Shown here one piece after another: positions 9,976 to 18,685 of a stretch of 64,000 nt of DNA (position 1 is its first letter; every line of letters begins with the position of its first letter). The translations under genes were made by a program, and so were the position numbers. A model generated the notes under the pieces. That model was not told the DNA's origin, did not search any database, and saw nothing but the letters and a program-made list of their open reading frames with translations. This DNA is from Steromphala cineraria (Eukaryota > Mollusca > Gastropoda > Trochida > Trochidae): assembly GCA_916613615.1 (NCBI GenBank), contig OU744730.1, forward strand, positions 20,641,406 to 20,705,405, in the 5' to 3' direction.

Positions 9976-11340
9976 ATTCTAGGATCCTGATTTTAAAACT
10001 TTATTTTTTGTGTGGAAAATTTAATTAATTTTGGAATTTTGGAATTTTTTACCCCATTTTCTTAGGAAAATGTCTTCATCAAGTTAATTACTTCCAGGGA
10101 AATCATTTCCAATGCACTGAAGTCACCTAAGACAAGATGGCAATGTTTTGAACCTGAGCCATCTGACATCATATGACTTTCATTTTCGACCCCGCCTTGT
10201 TTCTGACATCAAAGCGCAATAACAGAAACTGCGTCACGCGCGAATTTGATTCAAGTATGTCAGTAAGATAGTGTTTTTTTTCATAGAATACATAACTGTA
10301 CCATGCTCTGAGATATTAAGTATATAGGGACACTATACAAATGTTCCTTAGATTCTTTTGAGTTGTATACATGCAGATGTACACTGAGAGTGAATGAGAG
10401 ATTGCGCCGTAGGTGGTATCATTACTCGTCGTGTCATTGTGAATAAATACATGTGTAATGCATAAAACATTGATTTGTTTTTTGTTTTTCTTGGACACGA
10501 GTCCACTGGGTTTGATTAAGTTTATTCCTTTCATAAGTAGTTTCTCTTTCAATGTTATTATTCAGTAAGACTAAATATATTTACATAGATATGATAAAAA
10601 CATTCGTATTTACATCCGCAACTTACATTATAAAGCGAGATTTTAAGGACGCTTCTTGCGCTTTTTGAAGCAGGCAAAGTAAGTCTTTTCTAGAATATAT
10701 AACTTTGAAGTATATATAAACTTATCCCTCGGGCTTTCCCTCGTTAAAAAAAGAGGGATCGGAATTTCTTACCACAGAAAACACTCTCGGGTGATTGTTA
10801 ACTTTCACATCACATCATGTAAAACACATTGCGAACAAGTTTAACCCTCGTTTTTAATATATCGGGCTGATTAGCCTGAGTTGATACCAAATAATAATAA
10901 TATAATAATAGCTTATGTTCAATAAGAATGGCCCCCAACATGGTTAATAGGGACCGAAGGCTTCCATTAAAAAACACACGTTAACATACACATTAGCATA
11001 TGATTAAAATGTTCATATCATATCCGTTATCAACCCTCGGACTTAAGCTAAACCTATAAGTCATAAGGTTGGATGAAAGGCTTATGTACAGGACTTGATA
11101 TGAAAATTCGAATATGAAACTATCAATATAAAAAATCGACAAGATGATAAATTATATACCTTCACAGCTACTCCTATGGCGTCCGCTATGCTGTCATCGC
11201 TTGGTAAAATAAAATTCGCCATTTTCGTAAAGGTCATTTATGAATCCATTTCGAATCAGCCAGATTCTATAAGAAAATCTTATTAAAACTTGTACGACGT
11301 CCATTTTGGAGGGGATTTCCCACTTTCTGTCTCCCGGATA
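9976..11340. other. Intergenic, no gene
   Basis: AT-rich sequence without supported coding exons. A short inverted repeat, ATCCCTC and GAGGGAT, lies at about 10724-10758, and the phrase AACCCTCG or a close variant recurs near 10846 and 11031. This suggests an old foldback element that I cannot delimit. Confidence 0.45.
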
Positions 11341-11348
11341 AATGGAGG

Positions 11349-11503
11349 ATATCTGTCTTTTCTTGACTAATACCATGTTTATCTCATCGAGTGAGGTAGA
11401 AAGGTTATATTTTTACGAGTGGCGCAGCCACGAGTGAAAATATTTAACTTTTCTACCTCACGAGATGAGATAAACATGGTATTTGTCAAGAATTGACAGA
11501 TAT
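11349..11503. repeat. Imperfect 155-bp palindrome (foldback)
   Basis: The two halves are reverse complements with a few mismatches around a centre at 11425 (GTGGC, GCA, GCCAC). For example, CCATGTTTATCTCAT on the left faces ATGAGATAAACATGG on the right, and GATATCTGTC faces GACAGATATT. A transcript would fold into a hairpin of about 75 bp. Confidence 0.85.
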
Positions 11504-11601
11504 TCTATTTATTATATGATGAAATCCTTCTAAATACGTAAAAATAGGCAAATTTCATGTTGAGCGGCCGCTTGGAAGATCCCGTCACCGCGGTAACAGT
11601 G

Positions 11602-11670
11602 TGACGTCATAGGAGAATACATGACGTCAGACCATTGTTACATGACGTCAAACTCTTGAACTTGACGTCA
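11602..11670. promoter_or_regulatory. Four evenly spaced TGACGTCA (CRE) palindromes
   Basis: Perfect TGACGTCA octamers start at 11602, 11622, 11643 and 11663, spaced 20, 21 and 20 bp, close to two turns of the helix. This octamer is the consensus site of CREB/ATF bZIP factors. There is no adjacent gene start, and the cluster lies between a palindrome and two smaller palindromes, so it may belong to a transposon. Confidence 0.6.
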
Positions 11671-11674
11671 CTAG

Positions 11675-11730
11675 AGTGGTGATAAAGTTTATCACCACTC
11701 AGTAGAGTGACGATAAAGGTTATCGCCACT
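11675..11730. repeat. Two adjacent short palindromes
   Basis: AGTGGTGATAAA and TTTATCACCACT form a perfect 12-bp-arm palindrome with one central base at 11675-11699. A second, near-perfect one (AGTGACGATAA facing TTATCGCCACT) follows at 11705-11730. The two are related in sequence. Confidence 0.85.
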
Positions 11731-11896
11731 GTTGCCAGATAGAGGGTTTATTTCACTGATAGAACAGAGTATCTCACCTTCAATAATATAATAAAGGGAG
11801 GTAGCTCTTTTAGGTTTGTTTGTTGTTGAGCCTGTGCGATTGATAACAGTTTGAAAATGATCTCATAAATATACTCATATTGAGTATATCAAAGCC

Positions 11897-12314
11897 TTAT
11901 AGGGACCATTCGAGCGGGGTATTTTTTGTGGAAATGAAATTCAGGAGGACTTTCCTGTTTACAATATGGATGATTTAAAATTTACATGATAATTTCACAC
12001 GTAACTTCAGATATGTTTGTGAGGTTAGCATTTCAGTTGTTCAAGATTAAACAATTTGCCAAAGAATAAAGTATATCGCTCAAACAAAAATCGTGAAATG
12101 AAGCCAATCATCGGAGCTGCGTGCATTACTACGACCAAATGCTGTCGCACCTGATAACTTTTATTATGAATTATTTGTAAATATGCTCCTCTTCTATCAA
12201 TCAAGTAGTTATTACTTAATTTTGTTAATGAATGAGCATATTACAGCACATTTGTTTTCTCGCAATGCTAACCTTTCAAAATGGCGGACGTAAGCCGCTC
12301 CAGTGGTGGTTTTA
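11897..12314. mobile_element. TTAA-type MITE family B, decayed copy
   Basis: The left end reads TTATAGGGACCATTCGAGCG and the right end, on the other strand, TTCTAAAACCACCACTGGAG. The inside matches the copy at 28498-28926, for example ATTCAGGAGGACTTTCCTGT and CAAAATGGCGGACG. There is no coding capacity. Confidence 0.8.
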
Positions 12315-12511
12315 GAAGAAGATCTTCACGAGTTTTTTTTGCGCCACTTCAATCTCATTAAAATAAGATCATAATTTGGGTCAATGTGTTACGATTGGCA
12401 TCGCTTGAGCAAAATTTAATCGGAATCATATTGAATAAACGTCAATACCAAATTGTGCGGCTAGGTAATCATTGGCTGTAGGTTCAGTTGTATTTCAGTG
12501 TCCTACCAAAT

Positions 12512-13086
12512 TACCGTATTTTCTCTAATTGGGGCCGGGCCTCCAATAGGGGCCGGACCTCTAATAGCGGCCGGGGGGTAAAGGTACCTAAACGTGAATA
12601 AGAGCCGGGCCTCTAATAGGCGCCGGGTCTAGTCTATAGTTACTCCCTTCTGTATATATATAACATGAAGATTTGGTTGATGCATTGAGAAAAAGCCTGA
12701 TTAGAGTAACGCAGATTTGTATTTTGTTTTACATTATATATGAATAAAAGAGACTTCAGTATTCATCATTCAACTTCTAGGATGTCAGTCAAATATCTAA
12801 TACAGCATTTGTATATATAGGTAACCTTTTACCACATGTTTAGAACTGTCAACATAATGAAAAGACTTTTGTGGTTTTAATACCACACATAAAATAAGCC
12901 TATGTCATGTATACCGGTAACCTTTGTTTCAAACATTAGAATACAGGTCTCAAGTTGACTTTGGAAAACCTATTTTCATAATAAGGGCAGGGCCTCCAAT
13001 AAGAGCCGGGCCTCTAATAAGAGCGAGGGGGTAATACCCCCTAAATGTTAACAAGGGCCGAGGCCCCTATTAGAGGAAATACGGTA
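12512..13086. mobile_element. 575-bp non-autonomous DNA transposon with GC-rich subterminal repeats
   Basis: The ends are inverted copies: TACCGTATTTTCTCTAATTG at the left, and TACCGTATTTCCTCTAATAG on the other strand at the right. Just inside both ends, GCCGGGCCTCTAATA-like units repeat several times (12534-12626 and 12989-13072), a subterminal repeat pattern of class II elements. The middle is AT-rich and non-coding. Confidence 0.8.
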
Positions 13087-13453
13087 CAATGTATGGTACA
13101 GTAAGGCCTAGAAAAAAAGTAATTTGTTTCTGGTTTCTGCCAGCATCAGTTTCGAACGCCCGCATCGAGCCTTTTTTTCACGATGTTGACATTGGAAAAA
13201 TGGAAATTTAGACTTATGGCCTAGAAAAAACATTGAAACGCATGCTTTTCAAATATTACTTGTTCCCTTTCGTTTTTTTAAATCCGCGTCGTGGCATCAA
13301 TTTTGCCTGAATGTCAAGACCAGAAACATTTATATTTTTTTGGCCTATAATAATAATACACTGAAGTGAAAAATTGAGCGGCTGGAGTCACATTTGACAG
13401 TCCCATCAATAAAGCTGAAAATGAAATTGATTCTGTTCTTAATCTTTAAAACT
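13087..13453. other. Intergenic, no recognised feature
   Basis: No supported gene or repeat boundary was found between the transposon and the next MITE. Confidence 0.4.
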
Positions 13454-13784
13454 TTAAAGGGACAGTAGCACATTTTTTAAAAATTTTATATTTTCAATTT
13501 TTCACTGACATGTTAATACTAAATGTATAATCTTGATAGTCTCAAAGTGTCAAAAATCTCATCACACAAACCAATCATCCATAATCAGAGGACAAACTAT
13601 AAAGATGAGTCAATTGGCGGCCATTTTTGTGTGAACACCTTCCTTTCTTTTTATGTAAGAAAAAGGCATTGCCTGGCTAAAATTTTAAATATATATATTT
13701 GATTAATGACTGCTCTCAATTGGAATCATTTATTTTCATTTTCCTAACATCTTATATTCCCCCTAAAAAGGTGCTACTGCTTCT
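13454..13784 (+). mobile_element. TTAA-type MITE family A, right end lost
   Basis: It starts TTAAAGGGACAGTAGCACAT and follows the family A body (TTGGCGGCCATTTTTGTGTG, GTGAACACC) to AGGTGCTACTGC. The expected terminal CCCCTTTAA is replaced by the left end of a family B copy. Confidence 0.8.
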
Positions 13785-13897
13785 ACAAGGAACCAATCGA
13801 GCGGGGTATTTTTTGTGGAAACGAAATTCAGGAGGATTTTCCTGTTGACAAATATGTATGATTATTACATGATAAAATCACATTTAATTTCATATAT
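13785..13897 (+). mobile_element. TTAA-type MITE family B, left end only
   Basis: AAGGAACCAATCGAGCGGGG and TTCAGGAGGATTTTCCTGTT match the left 110 bp of family B. The copy is cut off where the 146-bp tandem array begins. Confidence 0.8.
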
Positions 13898-13900
13898 GTG

Positions 13901-14630
13901 TGCACATATCATTTTTAACTCTCTACTCCTTTTGGAACTGGAGAAGAAGATGAAAATAGGTTTTTAAGGTTGTGACCCCTGTGACCCTATTTGGGGTCAC
14001 AGGGTCACCAACGTTACAAATTAGAATCCCCATTGTCAAAGGAGTCTGCACATATCATTTTTAACTATCTACTCCTTTTGGAACTGGAGAAGAAGATGAG
14101 AATAGGTTTTTAAGGTTGTGACCCCTGTGACCCTATTTGGGGTAATGGGGTCACGAAATCTACAATTAAGAATCCCCATTGGCCAAGGAGTCTGCACATA
14201 TTACTTTCAACTCTCTAGTCCTTTTAGAACTGGAGAAGAAGATGAAAATAGGTTATTTAGGTTGTGACCCCTGTGACCCTATTTGGGGTCACAGGGTCAC
14301 CAAAGTTACAAATTAGAATCCCCATTGTCCAAGGAGTCTGCACATATCAATTTTAACTCTCTAGTCCTTCTGGAACTGGAGAAGAAGATGAAAATAGGTT
14401 TTTAAGGTTGTGACCCCTGTGACCCTATTTGGGGTCACAGGGTCACCAACGTTACAAATTAGAATCCCCATTGTCAAAGGAGTCTGCACATATCATTTTT
14501 AACTATCTACTCCTTTTGGAACTGGAGAAGAAGATGAGAATTGGTTTTTAAAGTTGTGACCCCTGTGACCCTATTTGGGGTCATGGGGTCACCAAAGTTA
14601 CAAATTAGAATCTCCATATGCTAAGGTACT
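13901..14630 (+). repeat. 146-bp tandem array, five units
   Basis: Units start at 13901, 14047, 14193, 14339 and 14485, exactly 146 bp apart, each with TGCACATAT near the start and GGAACTGGAGAAGAAGATGA inside. Every unit carries an inverted repeat of GTGACCC/GGGTCAC-type sequence around CTATTTGG, so each could form a hairpin. A GACGGACG-rich stretch follows at 14698-14730. Confidence 0.95.
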
Positions 14631-14697
14631 TGTACACAAAATTTCAGCTCTCTAATGTGTATGGTTCATGAGGAGAAGTCGAAAGTGTCAAAAGTTT

Positions 14698-14730
14698 ACG
14701 GACGGACGACGGACGGACGCCGGACGACGG
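14698..14730 (+). repeat. GGAC/GACG-rich microsatellite
   Basis: Repeated GACGGACG units sit between the 146-bp array and a hairpin-bearing segment. The same order (tandem core, GGAC run, hairpin) occurs again at 15715-17241. Confidence 0.8.
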
Positions 14731-15061
14731 GCCATGCCATAAGCCCATCTGGACTTTCAGTCCTGATGAGCTAAAAAGTTACAAGTCCTGACCAAAAAGT
14801 AACCAGTCCTGACAAAAACTAGATTAGTGTTTGCGGGACACCGCAAAAACAGAGCAGCCCCGGAACTTGGGGTTTCGCCTTACCCTGTTCCGCCTTCTAC
14901 AAGCCTCAGCATATTGGGCATTTTCTTGTGACCTTGACGTTTGACACTCAAGGTCACGCAATCAATGAACACATTTCATTGAAAATAACATTTATGTATC
15001 GAATAAAAGTGTTTAAAGTTAAAATAATCCATTTTCTCAATATTTGTTGACCTTGCTGTGA
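14731..15061 (+). repeat. 331-bp direct repeat, copy 1
   Basis: It appears identical, base for base by eye, to 17368-17698. It begins GCCATGCCATAAGCCCATCT and includes a small hairpin, GGACT-TTC-AGTCC, followed seven bases later by CTAA. It contains TGACCTTGACG- and GACCTTGCTGTGA-type sequence and no open frame of note. Confidence 0.95.
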
Positions 15062-15433
15062 CCTTGACCTTTGACAGTTCGTACCCAAAACCTTTCCAAA
15101 ATTTTGTACTTCTCAAAGAGATAATATATACAAAATTTAAACTTTCAAGTTAACGCGTTTACAAGGAATTTTTATGTGATTTTATAGCTCATGACCTTGA
15201 CCTTTGACCTTGAAAGTGAACATGTCATTTTAAGTCCCCAGAGGTGTAAACAATTACACATGTTTATGAGTTCTGAAAAGCTTAACGGGATTAAGTTATA
15301 TCTAAATTAGTTGCACATTGTAATAACACAAATGTCATGACCTTGACCTTTGACCTTCAAGGTTACACGATCAATGAACACTCTTTATTTAGTATAATAA
15401 TCTTCTATTGATTAAAAGTGTTCATAGTTAAAA
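15062..15433 (+). repeat. TGACCT-rich interspersed repeat, left part
   Basis: It continues copy 1 of the repeat with diverged sequence shared with 17699-17989. It carries TGACCTTGACCTTTGACCTT at 15192-15211 and 15338-15357. It is interrupted at 15433 by the 169-bp-core element and resumes at 17244. Confidence 0.75.
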
Positions 15434-15714
15434 CAAGCAGCTGACATGGTCGAGCTATATCCCCCGCAAATTGCACAATATGTATAGGTTTTCCTTATCA
15501 TATTGCTGTTTAATTTTTGTCGCACAAAATAACACAAATATTTCCAGGATATGAAAGAAACTATTCTAATATAAAAACTAAATCATACCAACTTATGTTC
15601 ACTGTTCGGCATAATTCGAGTTAACTTACAAAATTAAAATCAAACTAATGAATTTATGTATTATGTATGTGGATCTCCAAGTTCAATTTGATCATATTTA
15701 AACAAACATATTTT

Positions 15715-17080
15715 CAAAACTGTTCTTCATGACACACCAACATATGATTTTGTATCTCCATAACAAATTTGATAAAAATGTGATAATTAGTTTAGTTGTG
15801 AGATAGACAGGACTTGTAACAGATTTCCAACAGATTCCTAATTTTTTGCCAAAAAAGGGAAAATTTCATAAAAACATTTTCAAAATTGTTCTCCATGACA
15901 CACCTTCAGATGATTATGTATCTTCATATCAAATTTGATCAATATGTGATGATTAGTTTAGAAGTTATAAGCCGGACAGGACTTGTAACAGTTTTCCAAC
16001 AGAGTCCTCATTTTTTGCCAAAAAGGCAAAATTTTATTTAAATATTTTCAAAATTGTTCTTCATGACACACCTTCAGATGATTATGTATCTCAATATCAA
16101 ATTTCATCAATATGAGATGATTAGTTTAGAAGTTATGAGCCGGACAGGACATGTAACAGTTTTCCAACAGAGTCCTCATTTTTTGCCAAAAAAGGCAAAA
16201 TTTTATTTAAATATTTTCAAAATTGTTCTTCATGACACACCTTCAGATGATTATGTATCTCAATATCAAATTTCATCAATATGAGATGATTAGTTTAGAA
16301 GTTATGAGCCGGACGGGACATGTAACAGTTTTCCAACAGAGTCCTCATTTTTTGCCAAAAAAGGGAAAATTTTATAAAAATATTTTTAAAATTGATCTTC
16401 ATGACACATCTTTATATGATTATGTATCTCCATATCAAATTTCATCAATATGTGATGATTAGTTTAGAAGTTATGAGCCGGACAGGACATGTAACAGTTT
16501 TCCAACAGAGTCCTAATTTTTTGCCAAAAAAGGGAAAATTTTATAAAAATATTTTTAAAATTGATCTTCATGACACATCTTTATATGATTATGTATCTCA
16601 ATATCAAGTTTCATCAATATGAGATGATTAGTTTAGAAGTTATGAGCCGGACAGGACATGTAACAGTTTTCCAACAGAGTCCTCATTTTTTGCCAAAAAA
16701 GGCAAAATTTTATAAAAATATTTTTAAAATTGTTCTTCATGACACACCTTCAGATGATTATGTATCTCCATATCAAATTTCATCAATATGTGATGACTAG
16801 TCTAGAAGTTATGAGCCGAACAGGACATGTAACAGTTTTCCAACAGAGTCCTCATTTTTTGCCAAAAAAGGCAAAATTTTATTTAAATATTTTCAAAATT
16901 GTTCTTCATGACACACCTTCAGATGATTATGTATCTTCATATCAAATTTTATCAATATGTGATGATTAGTTTAGAAGTTGTGAGCCGGACGGGACTTGTA
17001 ACAGATTTCTTACAAAATATACCACTTTTTCTCCAAAATCCTAATATTTTATGTAGATTTTCAGAAAATTGTTTCTCATG
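15715..17080 (+). repeat. 169-bp tandem array, about nine units
   Basis: Units begin with a CAAAATTGTTCTTCATGACA-like phrase near 15715, 15882, 16050, 16219, 16388, 16557, 16726, 16895 and, diverged, 17063. The period of 169 is not a multiple of three, and the six similar short open frames starting 169 bp apart fall in changing frames, so they are not one protein. Confidence 0.95.
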
Positions 17081-17171
17081 ACACATTATTACATGTTTCT
17101 TAATGTCTATGACGAATTTGAATTGAAATGGTTGATTAGTTACAAAGTTATGAGCCGGACACAAAGTGTAA

Positions 17172-17199
17172 CGGACGGACGGACGGACGGACGGACGGA
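17172..17199 (+). repeat. GGAC microsatellite
   Basis: About seven GGAC units directly follow the 169-bp array. Confidence 0.9.
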
Positions 17200-17367
17200 A
17201 CCCATTTTAATACCCCCCGCAACTTCGTTGTTGCGGGGGATAATAAAGCATTTCCGCAAAACCATGCTAAAGTCGTGACCTTGCTGTGACCTTGACCTTG
17301 GACAGATTGTAGCGAAAACCTTTTCAAATTTGTTTACTCTTCCAAGGATGATATATATATATGAGGG

Positions 17368-17698
17368 GCCATGCCATAAGCCCATCTGGACTTTCAGTCC
17401 TGATGAGCTAAAAAGTTACAAGTCCTGACCAAAAAGTAACCAGTCCTGACAAAAACTAGATTAGTGTTTGCGGGACACCGCAAAAACAGAGCAGCCCCGG
17501 AACTTGGGGTTTCGCCTTACCCTGTTCCGCCTTCTACAAGCCTCAGCATATTGGGCATTTTCTTGTGACCTTGACGTTTGACACTCAAGGTCACGCAATC
17601 AATGAACACATTTCATTGAAAATAACATTTATGTATCGAATAAAAGTGTTTAAAGTTAAAATAATCCATTTTCTCAATATTTGTTGACCTTGCTGTGA
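17368..17698 (+). repeat. 331-bp direct repeat, copy 2
   Basis: Identical by eye to 14731-15061. Just after it, copy 2 lacks about 85 bp that copy 1 has. TGACCTTGACCTTTGACCTT occurs at 17748-17767 and 17894-17913 in the continuation. Confidence 0.95.
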
Positions 17699-18400
17699 AG
17701 TTAAGTTATCGCGTTTACAAGGAATTTTTGAGTGATTTTATATTTCGTGACCTTGACCTTTGACCTTGAAAGTGAACATGTCATTCTAAGTCCCCAGAGG
17801 TGTAAACACTTATACATGTTTATGAGTTCTGAAAAGCTTAATGGGATAAAGTTATATCCAAATTAGTTGCACATTTAAATAACACAAATCTCATGACCTT
17901 GACCTTTGACCTTCAAGGTTACACAATCTATGAACACTTTTCATTGAGTATAACAATCATCTATTGATTAAAAGTGTTCATAGTTAAAATAAAGCATTTT
18001 CGCAAAACCATGCTAAAGTCGTGACCTTGCTGTGACCTTGACCTTGAACAGATTGTAGCGAAAACCTTTTCAAAATTTTTTACTATTCCAAGGATGATAC
18101 ATACCAAGTTAGAGCTTCATAGCACAAAAACTTTTCAATTTATCGCGTTTACAAGGAATTTTTTAGTGATTTTATAGCTCGTGACCTTGACCTTTGACCT
18201 TGAAAGTGAACATGTCAAAATCGTTCCCCCGAGGTATAAGCAGTAAGTTATGAATACAAGTTCTGGAAAGCTTAGTAAAAAAAGTTATAGCCATTAGTAT
18301 GTGCGCGGCGGACGCGGCGGCGGCGGCGGAAACTGCACAAAACCTGATAAATAGCCAGTTTAAGGACTGGTGGATGGGCTATATTTAAATCACTGCTCCT
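17699..18400 (+). repeat. TGACCT-rich interspersed repeat, right part and 3' end
   Basis: It continues copy 2 to about 18300, with another TGACCTTGACCTTTGACCTT at 18182-18201. A GCG-rich microsatellite follows (about 18303-18330), then an end segment with CCAGT-TTAAGG-ACTGG, a short hairpin, and GGATGGGCTATATTT. The end segment recurs at 19545-19595 inside PSMD7. Confidence 0.7.
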
Positions 18401-18473
18401 ATCTAATTAAACCTACTGGTAATAATAAGTATGATTTATAATCAACACGAAACAGTATTGTATAACAAATTAT

Positions 18474-18479
18474 TTTAAT
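18474..18479 (-). promoter_or_regulatory. Possible PSMD7 polyadenylation signal
   Basis: ATTAAA on the minus strand, about 207 bp beyond the PSMD7 stop. It is the nearest signal-like hexamer I noticed; its use is not shown. Confidence 0.35.
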
Positions 18480-18685
18480 GGCCATGTATTTGAATACTCC
18501 AACATTCAATGAATGAGTCATTCATTCACTTTCAAATCCATCAATGATATAACTTGGACCAGTCTTTCAGAATGCATGAGATTATCAAGTCAAGCACTTT
18601 CACAGAATACAGACACAAAGGGAAGTCACTCTGTACTCCATCGACAATTGAAAACCAGCAGTCACGAACATACATAAATCAGTTA

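Larger units (their letters stand above)
15434..17243 (+). mobile_element. Non-autonomous element with 169-bp tandem core, Helitron/Helentron-like
   Basis: The flanks read AGTTAAAA on the left and TAAAGC on the right. The uninterrupted sister repeat has AGTTAAAATAAAGC at 17982-17995, so the element appears inserted between A and T with no target duplication. Inside are a 5' part with TATCCCCCGCAA (about 15457), about nine tandem units of about 169 bp (15715-17080), a GGAC microsatellite (17172-17199), and a 3' hairpin with 10-bp arms CCCCCGCAAC and GTTGCGGGGG (17213-17240). Tandem core plus microsatellite plus 3' hairpin, with no duplication, is the layout known for non-autonomous Helentrons such as the pearl elements of bivalves. 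The class is inferred from structure. Confidence 0.75.

Noticed and set aside
13901..17080. Regularly spaced repeats that might suggest a CRISPR array
   Set aside because: Whole units repeat head to tail with no unique spacers, no cas genes, and the genome is eukaryotic.
16054..17081. Six similar open frames of 60-79 codons, 169 bp apart
   Set aside because: They are by-products of the 169-bp tandem array; the period is not a multiple of three and stops recur in each unit.
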